This document shows, piece by piece, positions 35,085 to 47,339 of a stretch of DNA of 64,000 nucleotides. Under the pieces are notes generated by a model, which did not search any database, had not been told where the DNA came from, and saw only the letters and a list, made by a program, of their open reading frames with translations. Position numbers and translations under genes: made by a program. Each line of letters starts with the position of its first letter. Within the stretch, counting starts at the first letter, position 1. This stretch comes from Cacajao melanocephalus (taxonomy: Eukaryota > Chordata > Mammalia > Primates > Pitheciidae), in NCBI GenBank assembly GCA_963573385.1, contig CAUYLG010004905.1, positions 62,001 through 126,000 of the forward strand, given 5' to 3'.

Positions 35085-35830
35085 ACCAATTACCAGTAAA
35101 CCCTGTCAACTCTGCCTTCAAAGCAAAGCCAGAATCTTGCCACTTCTGACCACCCTCATCATAGCCCAAGTCACAATTGTCTCCTCAATTACCATAAAGC
35201 CCTCTCTACTGTATTCCTGATTCCATCCTTGCTCTTTACAATCTGATTTCAGCAGCAGCCAGAGACTGTTAAAATTGAATTTATATCATGTCATCTTTCT
35301 GCTCACAACCAACCAATAACTCCCATCTCATTCAGTGTCAAAGCTGAGTCCCTAACGTGGCCTCTGAGGCCCTGGGTGATGAGTCTTCACTGCATCTTCC
35401 TCCCTTCTCCTGCTTACTGGGCTCTGGCCACATGGATCTCTTGGTTCTTTCTTGGATGGTCTAAAACCATTCTTACCTCAGGGCCTCTGTATTATTATTT
35501 AATCCTCATATGTCCTCATGGTTTGCTTTCTCCCTTTCTTAATCCAGTTCAAATATCTTCACATTAGTGAGGTCTTCCCTGGGCACCACATTTTTAAATA
35601 GCCAAAATGAAAATAGAAACCTTTTGGGGATACCTTGTCCCTTATACTCTGCTTTATTTTTCTCTCAACATTGGAACTAAAAACATGTGAAATATTCATA
35701 AAATGTTTATCTATCTCCACCCATGATGACGTCCTGCTAAGGCACAAATATTGTCTTCTTGTTCATTTCTATATGTCTAATGTCTAGCAAATGTAGTAGG
35801 TGCTCAGAAATATTTCTTGAGTGTGAACTT
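35085..35830 (+). repeat. L2 LINE 3' region (about 750 bases)
   Basis: Sense L2, the best example in the window: 'accaccctcatcatagccca', 'tctcctcaattaccataaag', 'agcagcagccagagactgtt', 'catgtcatctttctgctcac', 'taactcccatctcattcagt', 'ggcctctgaggccctgggtg', 'acctcagggcctctgtatta', 'gaggtcttccctgggcacca', 'actctgctttatttttctct', ending 'gtaggtgctcagaaatattt'. It runs to the 3' terminus. Frames of 60-70 codons inside are fossils of its ORF or chance. Confidence 0.9.
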
Positions 35831-35964
35831 CCAATTACATTTTCTCATGGATTATATCTACTATTTAATTGATATGAATTAAATATTGTTTTCAATGAAT
35901 TTCAAAGTCACTCTATCATATGGAATCTAGTGTTTGCCCCCCTTTATTCAAACCCAAATAGCTG

Positions 35965-36050
35965 TTGCCAGGAGCTGAGGCAGTCAAAAGATAGGAGAAT
36001 GAGGAAAACAGACAAGGTCTCTGCCCTGTAGCTTACAGTCTTTTGTTCTG
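35965..36050 (-). repeat. Short L2-like fragment
   Basis: 'acagacaaggtctctgccct' followed by 'gtagcttacagtct' matches the complement of the L2 3' segment. Too short to be certain. Confidence 0.45.
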
Positions 36051-38589
36051 TTTGCCTCTGTCCCTCTTATATTTTATTAACATTTTTAGTTATTAAGCCT
36101 AAGTATGTACATCTAATTATCTCATATGAACTAATATCCCAGCATAAATAAAAATACTAATTTTCTTATTAAATATTACTTAGTAAACATTTTACATTCA
36201 AATGATCAGTAATGATTATTTTGTTTTATAATAACATATCCATATTTGACTTCATCAAATGCATTATATAATGGAGTAAACATGCACTTGTGTAATTGGG
36301 GTCAATTCATTTTTTCAAGCACTGATAACTAACCTTTGAAAACATAAAGACTGCAGTGGTAAAGACTCAGATTCGAATAATATTTTATCCTCTCTCGCCA
36401 TTTATTTCTGATACCTAAACACAGAGAATCATTTCCTGAGCCTAGGGTTTTCAGAAGTATGGTTTATTGACAACACAGGCATGTGAATTATTCACTTCTT
36501 CATTAAATGTAGAGTTTGATTATAAGTGTAAAGGTAGTGTCTCTTATTTTTAGTTCTATGATATAAACATTACAATTAAAGCTTTCGTGTTAAGAATATT
36601 TTTCTTGCAAGTCAACTGTTTCTGTATAATTATCTGTGAAATCATGAGACAATGGATTGTATATGAAACACATAGAAGAGTAATAGCAGAAAAAGTCAGG
36701 GGGTGTGCTTTCTTCACTCATCCTACCACAACCCACTAGGTATGGCCCAGCTTTTTGTGTCGAGTCTTCCTGTGAATGTGAATCAAATTCCCAATTACAC
36801 AAGCAGTTATTCATTCTATTTTTGCAAAGCAAATGTGGAACATAATACAAAGTATAGTTTGCAGTACTTTCAGAGGTACCTGTCCATGACTGCATTTCTC
36901 TAACAGTAAAACAGTGTTTTTCATATTTGCATTAAATATCTGGGTTAAACTTGCATTGGCATAACTTATGTTCACTTTGATGCTTATTTTCTTGCTATTA
37001 TAATCATATACCTTCTTTTCTCTTTCTTTACTCTTAAAATAAGAAGCAAACACTAACTAATTAGAAGTATCCATGAACAAATGCTATCACCTATAAAAAT
37101 CTGCCATAATAAAAAGAGATTTTTAAACAAATAAAAATTGATATTTTAAAAATACATCATTTGAGAGAAACATCCCACCAGGAATGTAACAAATATATTT
37201 ATTCTCAGAAAACTTAAACATGTTAAAGTAAAACTATGAGATGATATAATCATTTACATAGAAATTACTGCATTCATTTAGAAAACCCCAAGCAAGAAAA
37301 TACAAAAATTAATTAGACCCATACTAAATGTTTTCTATTGTTTTACATGTACATCTTATTTTGCCCAAACCTGGTAATTTAATATAGTAAATGTACTGTT
37401 TTAATGTTAGAGTCTGGGGGCTAGGTAACCTGAATTACTTCTCTAAAGGTTCTTTTCATGTTGACAGCATAATACGAGAAATGATCCTATTGGTATAATG
37501 GATGTAATTAATTTTTAAAGCATTAAAGATTTAAAATTACTCAAGAAAAATAACACAAGAAATGCACTTCCATTTCCCAGAGTTAAGTCCTGTATTCCTG
37601 ATTGCAACTTTGTGTTGAATTTAGAAATGTTAGCTTGCCTTGTTAATTATCTCTCCAATGACCGCCAACTTGGCTAACCTTAAAGACAATATTAATTACC
37701 TGATCTAATAACTTGCAGGTGCATATTATTAAAGAATACTATCACTGTGCTCTCCCTTACCTTTACTGTAGCAAATATCTTACTATTTTTGTGATATTAA
37801 AATGGAGATTTTGCAGTTTTGAAGTTTGTGTCTGAGCAAATATTTATAATGATGTAATGCTAGATACTCTCATGAAATGCACACAAATTGTGTGACTGCT
37901 AATCTTTCTGAGATATTATACCACAAGAAGCAAGGCAGATATTGTGTGTTTCTTTGTTTTAAGGCACTTTTAAAGGATATATGTCTACTTTATTGGGAAT
38001 TGTCTTTGTTTAGGCTCCAGATCAAAGAAAACCTGTTCTCATCCTTAGGCCATTAGGAAAACTTGCTAGAGAAAGTTAAATGTGAATAATGAATAAATGT
38101 TTGAGCCAGGATTATAGATACATTTCAAATGTTAAAAAAATAATAATGATTTAGAAGATGTAAAACTTTGAGACCAGAAGTTTGAAAAATATTAAGTGAA
38201 GATAAATTTGTCGGCATGACAGATTAGTTAGTAGGAAATAAAAAGAAAACTTATGCAATAAATGAAAGTAAACAGAGTAACTCAAATATATGTACAATTG
38301 GTTTTGTGTAACCTTGATGAACTACATACTATAATTAATTAGGGGAAGTTTTCAAATAATGAACAAACACTAACAGAGGTTAACTGGGTCAATGCATACA
38401 TATACTCAGATATATATGAGTCAGACTATTTGGGGGAAGGAAACATCCGAAGAGATGACACAACAATGGTTTAAAAAAAATACATAGCCAGGATTTGGAG
38501 TCTTAGTGGGAACCACCTGGGAAGTTTGGGATGAAGGTTAAAGGACTTATTTCACTCTTCTTTTAGTCTTATCTAAACTTTACTGAAAA
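36051..38589. other. Unique AT-rich sequence
   Basis: No gene or recognised repeat over 2.5 kb. The minus 101-codon frame (36590-36895) and its neighbours show no domain. The stretch is AT-rich throughout and has almost no CpG. Confidence 0.45.
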
Positions 38590-38990
38590 GGACATTTACA
38601 GTGAAATTGGAGGCCAATCTCTTTTATCCCTTTGAACCAGTTGAACAGTGGCTCTAACTTCTATAATCATTCTTAGTCTAGTGATGACACTGGAGATCAT
38701 GGGCCCCCTGCACAGCGGCCATGAGGTTGGCTGCAGCATCTTTTTTATCAGCCAGGGGATCCAGCTGAGGATCAGAGAGAATGTTCCAGAAACCGATACC
38801 CAGGGGCCGTACATCACAGATCAAGGCACAACCCTTTGCAGCTTCCTACCGAGGTCTTCCTCGGAGCCTTCAGCTGAAGCTGGGTGCTCTCTGCATCTTG
38901 TTGTTCCAAATACTTGCTCTGTTAATAGCCTCTAGCGTAGCTCTTTGTTGGAATAGGCTATTGCTAAGTATCTAAAGTAGTATGAAATCA
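38590..38990. other. GC/CpG-richer patch, possible decayed coding remnant
   Basis: CpGs occur at 'agcggcc', 'accgata', 'gccgtac', 'taccgagg', 'ctcgga' and 'agcgtag' against CpG-poor flanks. Frames are open in more than one phase: plus 95 codons (38648-38935), minus 73 codons (38596-38817), and a third minus frame that reads 'VRPLGIGFWNILSDPQLDPL' and continues open to about 38686. That frame looks protein-like, but I cannot identify a family. A decayed retropseudogene, an old element interior or a conserved noncoding element all remain possible. Confidence 0.2.
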
Positions 38991-39737
38991 ATGAAGAAAA
39001 ATTTTCCAGGTTTACAAATTTTGAATTGTATTCCTATAATGCTAATTATCAGAGATAGTAGCTCACCTAAGATTACAGAGTGGGATAGGAGTATCTGAAA
39101 AAGCTATAGTTAGGGTTTTAAATGAAAGATATTTAACTAAAATTAAATAGATATGCTGGTCAGGCAGTGGCAAGGCAGGCTATACGTAACAGGAGCTATG
39201 TGCGTCGTCTTCACCTCACCCTTTGGTCCTGGTTTGGCATGTGATGTAATCACTTAGCCCCAAGAACTTATTTGTTTAAACGTAGGGATCTGAATCAGGT
39301 GATATGTTGAGCTCAACTTGTCTTATAATCCTATTTCCTAGATTATGATCCTATAATCTTATCAGGAATACCTAATAATTGCTACATTCAATGTATTACC
39401 ATCTAGTTAGGGAACAAAATTAATACAGTAATCAAGAGCTACACTGGATGGCAAATACGTTTAGAATAATGAAAATGTCAGTGTTAATTTACATAAAATT
39501 GAAGATGTCAGAATCAGGAAATTTCAGCTGAGGTGAGAGAAAAGTATCCTAGGCAGGGGAATGGACATAGGAAACATTTTTGAAAAAAATATTAGAACTC
39601 TGAGGAAACAAGCCAGATTACCAATAAACTGAAATAAAGGAGTTTAGATTTTATGAAGCAACCTAAAAGAGAATTTTCTTCAACAAAAACTTACATATTG
39701 AATGCAATATTTAAGAAATAGTAGTCTGACAGTGTTT
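38991..39737. other. Unique sequence
   Basis: No gene or recognised repeat seen. Confidence 0.4.
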
Positions 39738-40165
39738 AAGGATTTATTCATTCGACAAATATTTATTGGATGCAAATTATGTGTCATGCACCCTGCTAAG
39801 CACTGGAAATTCAAATATGAAAAAGCAGACACCCATTTTTCACCAAAAAGAAGGCTCACAGCCCAGCAGTGGTAAGAAAGAGCTATAATAAACCCTGTAT
39901 TTTGGAATGGCCCCTAACCTAACCTGGAAGGCAGAGTAAGAGAAAGCTTCCAGGAGATAGTGATCTTTGCTTTGAAAGCAGAAAAGTTGGAATTAGCCGA
40001 GAAAGGCAGGTGATATGATTAGAACAGGATGTTTGATGCTGGAGTGTTCCAGAGAGAACAACTGAAAATGCTACATTTCCAAGGAGAAAGGGAGCCAGTG
40101 CAGGAAGATAAAGGGGTAAACTAGGGCGCTATTATAATTATTCAAGCCTGGGCTGATAATTGTCT
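39738..40165 (-). repeat. L2 LINE 3' region
   Basis: Starts with the complement of the L2 terminus ('attcattcgacaaatattta', 'ctgctaagcactggaaattc'), then 'cctggaaggcagagtaagag', 'aggtgatatgattagaacag', 'ctggagtgttccagagagaa' and 'gggcgctattataattattc', in L2 order. Confidence 0.75.
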
Positions 40166-40371
40166 AGGACAAACTGGTAGCAATAAAAAGTGAAAGTAAA
40201 ATACAAATATGAGAGGTATTTCATTATAATAATAGATTCCAAATATACAGAGAGCTCAGATACTAAAATTTAAGTTGTTGAAATATAAATAAATCTCCAT
40301 AATTTTCTTCTCCAAATATACCAATGAAAGACATGCAAAATGTGTTTTCTTTTGCCTTTGTTTAGCTAATT

Positions 40372-40500
40372 AATTTTTTTCTTAGAGACACATTCTTGCT
40401 ATGTTGCCCAGGCTGGTCTCAAACTCCTGGCCTCAAGTGATCCTTCCTCCTCGGTCTCCTGGGTAGCTAGGATTACAGGTGCAAGGCACTGAGCCTCGCT
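40372..40500 (-). repeat. Alu-related monomer (FLAM/FRAM type)
   Basis: A single antisense Alu arm: a T-rich head, then 'ttgctatgttgcccaggctg', 'ctcaaactcctggcctcaag', 'tgggtagctaggattacagg'. Only about 130 bases and no second arm, so it is a free monomer or a truncated Alu. Confidence 0.8.
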
Positions 40501-40780
40501 TTGCCTTTATATATGTCAGGATGAATTGTAGATTATACGATTCTTACTCGCTGTCTTGAAGATATAGAAAAAGCTTATAATTTGGGCTACTGAATGGATA
40601 GAATTTTAGAACTATAATATCCAAATTACTTTGTTAACTTATATCTTAGGTCATTGTTGAAATGCCATTTGCCAGAGTTGGAAAGTTCATTTTGGTTTTC
40701 TATATAGTTATCTCTTAGATCGTTATTTGAAATCATTGATTTCACTTTGCCTTTCTCATGTCCATATAGCAGATATAATA

Positions 40781-40849
40781 CAGTTGCCCTCAGTATCTGC
40801 AAATTGTTCATACCCACAGTTAATCAACTGTGGATCAAAAATATTGCAA
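40781..40849 (+). mobile_element. MER8-type Tigger transposon, left part
   Basis: Begins with the inverted terminus 'cagttgccctcagtatctgc', preceded by the TA target site (40779-40780), then 'taatcaactgtggatcaaaa'. It is interrupted at 40849 by an L1 tail and resumes at 41047. It is nonautonomous, with no transposase. Confidence 0.85.
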
Positions 40850-41046
40850 TGAGAACACAAGGACACAGAGAGGGGAACATCACATACTGGGGCCTATCAG
40901 AGATAGGGGAGGGATAGCATTAGGAGAAATACCTAATGTAGATGACAGGTTGATGGGTGCAGCAAACCACCATGGCATGCGTATACCTATGTAACAAACC
41001 TGCATGTTCTGCATATGTATACCAGAACTTAAAGAAAAATTAAAAA
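40850..41046 (+). mobile_element. LINE-1 3' UTR insertion (L1P-like)
   Basis: Sense L1 tail: 'gagaacacaaggacacagag', 'ggggaacatcacatactggg', 'gggagggatagcattaggag', 'gatgggtgcagcaaaccacc', 'tatgtaacaaacctgcatgt', 'agaacttaaagaaaaattaa'. It is 5' truncated to about 200 bases. A 7-base direct repeat 'attgcaa' (40843-40849 and 41047-41053) marks the target duplication inside the MER8-type element. Confidence 0.92.
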
Positions 41047-41285
41047 ATTGCAAACATTTAAAATAACCACAATAAAAATACTTCAGCTTTTAAAACAATA
41101 CAGTATGACAATTGTTTACATAATATTCACGTTGTGTTAGATATTATAAATAATCTAGAGATAATTTAAAGTATACAGGATGATGTGCATAGGTTTTATA
41201 AAAGGGACTTATATAGGGTATGGATTTAGGTATGCAGGGGAGGTGTTCTGGACCCAGTTCTCCTGAGGACACTGTGGGGCAACTA
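41047..41285 (+). mobile_element. MER8-type Tigger transposon, right part
   Basis: Resumes with 'attgcaaacatttaaaataa', then 'attataaataatctagagat', 'aatttaaagtatacaggatg', and ends at 'gtggggcaacta', the decayed inverted copy of the left terminus, followed by TA (41286-41287). The TA duplication is the hallmark of Tc1/mariner-type insertion. Confidence 0.85.
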
Positions 41286-41408
41286 TATAAGTAAATAGGT
41301 CCTTTCACATTCTAGGATAAATATCTCAAGTAAAATGTCCTAGATCTTATACATGCCTTTGTTATCTACGTATCAAATGACTACTTCCTAAATCTGGGAA
41401 AAGTTTAG

Positions 41409-41660
41409 TTTAACTCTTGAGTTAAAAAAAAAAAAGTTCATTTATGGACTTCTGCTGTGAGTTCAAAAACAAAGAAGTTAATTTTAAAAGCTCATTATAT
41501 TGACTTAACAGTGAATTAAAAAACCAATGAAATTAATTTTAGAGCCATTTAATTTAGTTCAGGAAAGAGTGAGACTCTTTTATTAACTTAATTATTTTGG
41601 AATTCACTGTTTTAAAGTCCAATAAATGTTATGCATTTTATTTCCAATTAACTTCATTGT
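41409..41660. repeat. Array of two direct and one inverted imperfect copies of a ~55-base unit
   Basis: A small palindrome 'tttaactc-tt-gagttaaa' (41409-41426) is followed by copy A (about 41436-41489) and copy B (about 41490-41543) in direct orientation, sharing 'cattat..gactt', 'gtgaattca/aaaaa' and 'agttaatttta' words. Copy C (about 41571-41628) is the same unit inverted: its complement reads 'catttattggacttt', 'cagtgaatt', 'aagttaat', matching A. A partial inverted piece follows at 41633-41660. Not a repeat family I recognise. Alignments were made by eye. Confidence 0.55.
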
Positions 41661-43754
41661 GCTTGGAATCGTATTTGCTTTCTCTGTGTGGCTAAATCTC
41701 ACCTCTCATTTTGCACATAGTCTGCATGTTCACAAACAGGCTGGTCTCCCATTATTAGATATAAGTATATTGCATCTTGAAAGTGACAGTAGAAACAGGA
41801 TTTAGCATTTTGTTGACTATTACTTTAGTTACCAGAATTGACTTATTCCTGTAAAACAGAAGGGTAGCAAACCAGAAATTTTCTAACTGTGCCTTTTGTC
41901 AATGATATAAACTACTGTATGGTCTTTATCTGTGATATTCTTCCTGATACATCTGCCAAAGTATAGGCATTAGTGTAAAATAAAAATTTAGGAAATTAGG
42001 TTGTACACAGGGGGTCCTACGTCAGTCCTCTTCATCAGATATTAAGAAATGAAAACCTAAATGAGGCATAATAATTTGATCTAAAAAAATTGTGTTTAAC
42101 TCTGAATTGTATATAATCCAAAAGGGAGTTTCTACCTTTATTGTTATGGAAATTTTGGAGGGGATTAAAGAAAGCTGCTAAGTGCCTCAAAATGTGCAGA
42201 TCTTAAATTTTACATTTTCCCATCTCTCATTTCTTCATCTGTTATATTAAAATGAAGGGAAATTCTCTATACTATGTCCAGTGAGGAAAATAATCTATTA
42301 ACTGACATTTATTCAAAGATTAGATAAATCTCAAAAACCACACTATTTTCTCATTTTTGGTCACGTGTTATGTTGTGCTGTCTTGTTTTGGGTGAGCAGT
42401 CATGTCAAAAAACTCAACATCTTTTATCTGCTGATTTTATTTCTGTGTAAAATGAAAAATATAAAATTAAAGTTTTACTTCCCTGGTTGAGGCTGAAAAT
42501 GGAGCTGTCAGACAGGAAGCCTGGTTAGGGCAGCAGCCATGGAAAACTTCTCCACTAATTGGCTGACATTCAGAGCTTGAGGATCAGCAGCTGTTGAAGC
42601 AAATTTAGTCTGGATATAAGGCAGATTTTTCATTTATTTCAATTAATTACCACACACATCAAAATCTCTTCTAAAATATTCTCAAATGAATACCTATAAG
42701 GAAGAAAGAATGCTTAGGTATGCATAGACTTTTACTTACTGTTTCAGAGCTTTCGAGATATGACCAACTTGTTTTTACTCATCTAGAAACGTGACCCTTT
42801 GTAGAACTATGGAAATAACATATCTGTACATCAAAAAGAATTTCAATTTGATTCAAAGGAGAAATTGCTAATGGTGAAATATAGGTATTATAAAGCGTAT
42901 GGAGTATGTGGGCAATTGCATGCATTTAGTGCATATGTCTCTGTATGTGGAAATCATGCTACTATAAAACAATGGAAAATTGTCACTGCTCCATGCTTAT
43001 AATAGCTATAAAGCATACAGCATGCATATTGCAATATCTGTGCACTTCACAAAAAGTTCTTTATCTGGAAGTAGTGTAATTCTGTATGATGCAGTGCTCT
43101 AATTAGAATAGTGCTTTATTGGACAGAAAAGTAAATAGGCCACCCCAACCTATACACTGTAATTGGTTACTATGGAATGTGTGATGTGTATCACATGTGC
43201 CTAAAACTGTATATGCTTTTTCATTTTATTGTAACAGTTTTCTTTGTATATATATGAATTAAAGGTACTCACTTATTGTGTGCCTGACAGCTGCTTTAAA
43301 GGAATATGAGAGGGACATGTTAATGCAATACAAAATCATTTGTATTTACAAAATTTAGTTTAAGAAAATGTGACTATATTAGTCACAATTGCAATTAGGT
43401 CATTATTTATTGTTGCAATTCCTAAATCAAACTACGTCATATTCTTGTCCAGTCTACCTTTGTGGATTATGAAATAGCTTTATATCATGAAGGTATGAAG
43501 AAAATGAATTCCATAATATCCGTAAATAAAACACTCAGGCTGCATATATATGTTGCCACATATTTTAGGCAAGGAAAAATAGAACATGCAAACATTTACT
43601 CATATAATTCAGCATATCTTTGTTCTCTGTTTGAATCCCAGAAAACTTAAAACTACTTCAGTGAAGGAGCAAATTAGGATATCAATAACTACCCCCATCC
43701 CCCAAAAAATTCTCTTCATAACATTTTTTACTATAAGCCCATTAAAATATTTTT
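41661..43754. other. Unique AT-rich sequence
   Basis: No gene or recognised repeat. 42480-42600 is less AT-rich ('gaggctgaaaatggagctgt', 'gcagcagccatgg', a CCAAT-box-like 'attggctg'), a weak conserved-element candidate. Confidence 0.4.
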
Positions 43755-43920
43755 AAATTTTAATATTATTATGCAGTATTTTGAACATATAAAAAATAAA
43801 GTACAATGATAACCATATACCTATTATTCTGCTTGGAAAATCAAATTTTGCTAATAATTCTATGCCCTTTTGAACCTTTTCTAGTATTTCCTCTATCTTC
43901 CACCATGGAACTGAATTAGT
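43755..43920. repeat. Possible old L1 fragment
   Basis: 'gcagtattttgaacatataa', 'aaagtacaatgataaccata' and 'gctaataattctatgccc' resemble the 'aatagtataatgaacccccatgtaccc' segment found in old L1 3' UTRs. Weak, so strand is left open. Confidence 0.35.
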
Positions 43921-45955
43921 TACTGTAAAAATATGTTTTAAATGACTAAATTTTATTTTCTTTGAAAACAATGAACTAATTAGCTACATTAAATGACTAA
44001 AAAGAAACCTAGATATTTTCAAATAAGCCAAGTTGAACAATCTTAGTTCCAGAATGTTTTGTAGGTACACCTAGAATGCAATAGAAATCTAACAAAACCC
44101 AGCCTCTGGCAATTATTTGTTTATTTATTTATTTTAAGAAGCGAAGTCGGGGAGAAATATCTCAGGGATTGCCTAAATTACCTAGGAATATGCTTTCAGT
44201 TCCCTCCCCTCAAGTCTGCACAGGGGGGTTCTTGCAAGTTTGCAAGTGTAGTTTTTTGAAACAATGTTTAGCTAATGACTCAAGAGGACTACTCAGAACC
44301 ATTGAAGAGCACCTCAAAAACAGATGCTAAATGGACTTTTGTCAGGTTCTACTAGTAGAGCCATCAGCAGCACATCAAGTTGGAATGAATTGAATTGAGA
44401 TCAACAAAGGAGCATGCTGTTTATGGATGGGATCAAATCAACTTTCCCTTCCCGCTGGAATTCAGAGACAGCATATCATAGGATAGTGAGTATTCCTGGA
44501 AATCCAATGCATTCCCTAAGCTAAAGGAGTGTTTGAGAATTAGACGGTGCAGGTTTTATTCCTTTTAAATTTTCATTACATGACTATAACACAATTATTG
44601 TTTTAGTGGACTAATACTCATCATGATCTCATAAATCACATTGCCTAAACCAATAATTTATGTTCTATTAAACAAATCTATAAACAGAGATGTTTTTATT
44701 GGGGGTGGTGGTGAGGAAACATGAGCATCTGGCAACCACACCTTGATTCATTTTAGCCCCTAGAGTCGTGGTATGGCGCATTAATTTCTCAGTTTGTAAT
44801 TTACCAGCTGCATTTAATGGAACCAATTTTCATTACATCTGTTCTATGGTTCAAAGAGCTCTTTTAGTTGCCAAAGGGGGCCAGCGTCACACAGATTCTG
44901 AGATGGGCTAAGACACTGTTTCTTGAAGTATTAGATAACCAAGGATGATTCCTAGTTTTACAGCAAACAAATTATTTTGACAGAGGCAAGTTTTATATTC
45001 ATGACTTCGCCACTGGTGGATTTCAAATTAAAAGTATAGTGTGCCCTTTTCCCAGGAATTACATATTGATTTTCATGTCATTTTCTTCATAATCCCCACC
45101 GATCGCCTGTCTTTACAATCAGTGGTAGATTTATTGTTTACTAGTTAAAGGAAACATAATTATGCCTAAGTAAATCCTCTTTGTAAATTGCAGGTGGTTA
45201 GAAGATGGGTATTTCTTAGGCAAATACAGAATTTATAAATAGTTCTTACATTTATTATAGTAAGCATTATTTACGGACAAGAGAAGGTCATAGCTCTTCA
45301 TAGTGTATAGTGGGAACATTTTTAATAGTAGAAATGGTTTTGCTTGGGCAACTTTACATTCTTGGTGTATAATTTTAATCTCGGAAAAATATGTCACTGT
45401 TGTGTAATACCAAATATAGGATTCCAGTTGAAAGCAACTTTCAATGCAAAGGGTTTTCTCATGGGCAGGAGAGAAATTTGAAATGTTCTACAGTGCTTTG
45501 AAGTTCTAAAGCTTCAGCTGGGAGAATTATAAAGCATTAAACCTGAAAAGTTTTCAACTGATGGTCATGAAATAGCATGCCAATATGAAAACTGACTCTG
45601 TTTCACTTCCTCAGGCAATCTTTTTTTTCCTTTTCAAGAGTTTCAAATATATCATGGATCATGTTACATTGAGAAGATCATCTTAGAAAGACTTTATTCT
45701 TTTGAAATCATTAAAGTGTATAACATAATTGTATTTATATATGAAGGTTCAATGACATAATCTGTTTGTACTGGAGTTTCATTGCAGTTGGAGAAGTCGA
45801 GATTGTACCAAAATTAGAGGTGACTTTACATTTTGTAACCACTTTCAAATTATCATTTTTATGTCTGTCTAAGAGAAAAATAAGCAATTTGCTACTATTA
45901 TAATCCAAATATATAGTTGTATTTTACAATTTACGGCTTACCTAACAAATTTACA
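43921..45955. other. Unique sequence
   Basis: No gene or recognised repeat. 44700-44930 is motif-dense and less AT-rich, with CpGs in 'gagtcgtgg', 'atggcgcatt' and 'ccagcgtcac'. It is a possible conserved element without further support. Confidence 0.4.
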
Positions 45956-45959
45956 CGCA

Positions 45960-46085
45960 TCTCACTTGAGACTTATCCATCAGTTGAATGACCTGGTCCA
46001 TGTCACAACAGGAGAAGGTGATGAAAATCAAACTCAAGATTTGTGACTCTACATACTAAACCTTTTCTCTCTAAACTATCCTCTG
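45960..46085 (-). repeat. MIR SINE fragment (probable)
   Basis: 'tgacctggtccatgtcacaa', 'caggagaaggtgatgaaaat' and 'caaactcaagatttgtgact' fit the decayed complement of the MIR core ('cccaaggtcacacagct ... attcgaacccagg'). Confidence 0.5.
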
Positions 46086-46114
46086 TTATTACTGACTTAT
46101 GGTAAGCATTATTT

Positions 46115-46146
46115 ATTAGGTTACAATTTCATTAGGTTATAATTTC
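46115..46146 (+). repeat. 16-base tandem duplication
   Basis: 'attaggttacaatttc' (46115-46130) is followed directly by 'attaggttataatttc' (46131-46146), with one difference. A local slippage or duplication event. Confidence 0.9.
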
Positions 46147-46469
46147 AAATTTTTAATTCTAGCACTGGGAAACACAGGTAAGGCAATAAGAATAATTTTC
46201 AAACACAATTAATAATTTAGATTACAAGAATATATGCCTTCCATCAAGCTGAAAATTCAATTTTGAAAACTACTATTACTAAAGACTATTTACTGGCCCC
46301 TGAAAATCCAGCAGGCTTTAACAGTAGGGCTACACAAATGTGTTGAAGGCAAAGCCACTGCTTCCTAGGAAACCAGATAAAAATAAGACATTAGGCATTA
46401 TTTCAGGGGTATGCTTAGGCAATGCTTGATATCACATCTGGCTCTCAATAGACACAGAGGCATTCTAAA

Positions 46470-46900
46470 GTCAAAATCATTTGTTCATCCATAAAAAAAA
46501 AAACACTTATTGTGTTTCTCTAATCACCAGGTGCTGCATTTATCTGAGTAAATACAAATCAATAGGATCTGGTGTCTGTCACCACATTCAAATCTAAGAA
46601 GAGATATCAGTTGTCTCTTGTATGGTACAATGTTTAATAAACAAATTCAAACAAGCAAAAACAACAAAAACACCAACATAAGACAATATAATCACTGTTA
46701 AATGACTATAATTTTAGTGTCTACAAAGACACTTTCAAAAACCAATTAAAATATATGTGGAATACCTATTATAAATTAAGTCTAGGTACTGAATAATAGA
46801 GCTGTTATATAGCAATTTGTGATAAGGTCCTTGCCCTTAAAGAATTTACTTGGGAGAATGAAGTAAGCAAATCTGTGACCTGATAAACATCATAGAGGGA
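46470..46900 (-). repeat. L2 LINE 3' fragment (probable, interrupted)
   Basis: 'catttgttcatcc' and 'acacttattgtgtttct' near 46480-46525, then 'ggtccttgcccttaaagaat' and 'ttacttgggagaatgaagta' near 46828-46867, fit the complement of the L2 3' end. The middle (46560-46755) is not recognisably L2 and contains A-rich low-complexity DNA. Confidence 0.42.
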
Positions 46901-47339
46901 CTGAACCATTTCTATGAAAATTGAAATACAATCATGTATCCTTTTTAATAATTTAGACATATCATAAATCAGAACTTCATGTAGAACTTTAATAAGAATT
47001 CAATGTCAACTGTATGTTAAAATGTATCCCACATAGAATTTAAAATAAGAACTCTATAACTCTACGTATAATCAGTTTAAGTTACGTGCCTCTCAAATTC
47101 TAGCACTTTTGAAATTTGGATTTATCTTACAAATGGTGGCATCTGAATATTGTGTCATAGTTTGAATTACAGTTATTTTTCATAGTGATACACAAAATTA
47201 TAGTGCATTATACAGTCAGTAATAAATTAGATGTGATAAAATAAGAGTATATAATATAAAAATAAACACCAATTCACCTAATATAGCATGAATGTACAAT
47301 TTTAACTGTTTCCAAAAGCCCACATATAGTATTAAAACA
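46901..47339. other. Unique AT-rich sequence
   Basis: Nothing recognisable. Confidence 0.4.

Noticed and set aside
38686..38830. Resemblance of a minus frame to the C-terminal 'GAHxLRxHD' block of bacterial dihydropteroate synthase
   Set aside because: Only a handful of residues match, key positions differ, and animals lack this enzyme. Treated as coincidence.
45000..45030. CTCF-like 'ccactggtgg' word
   Set aside because: Only the palindromic core fits, and the flanking GC-rich part of the CTCF motif is absent.
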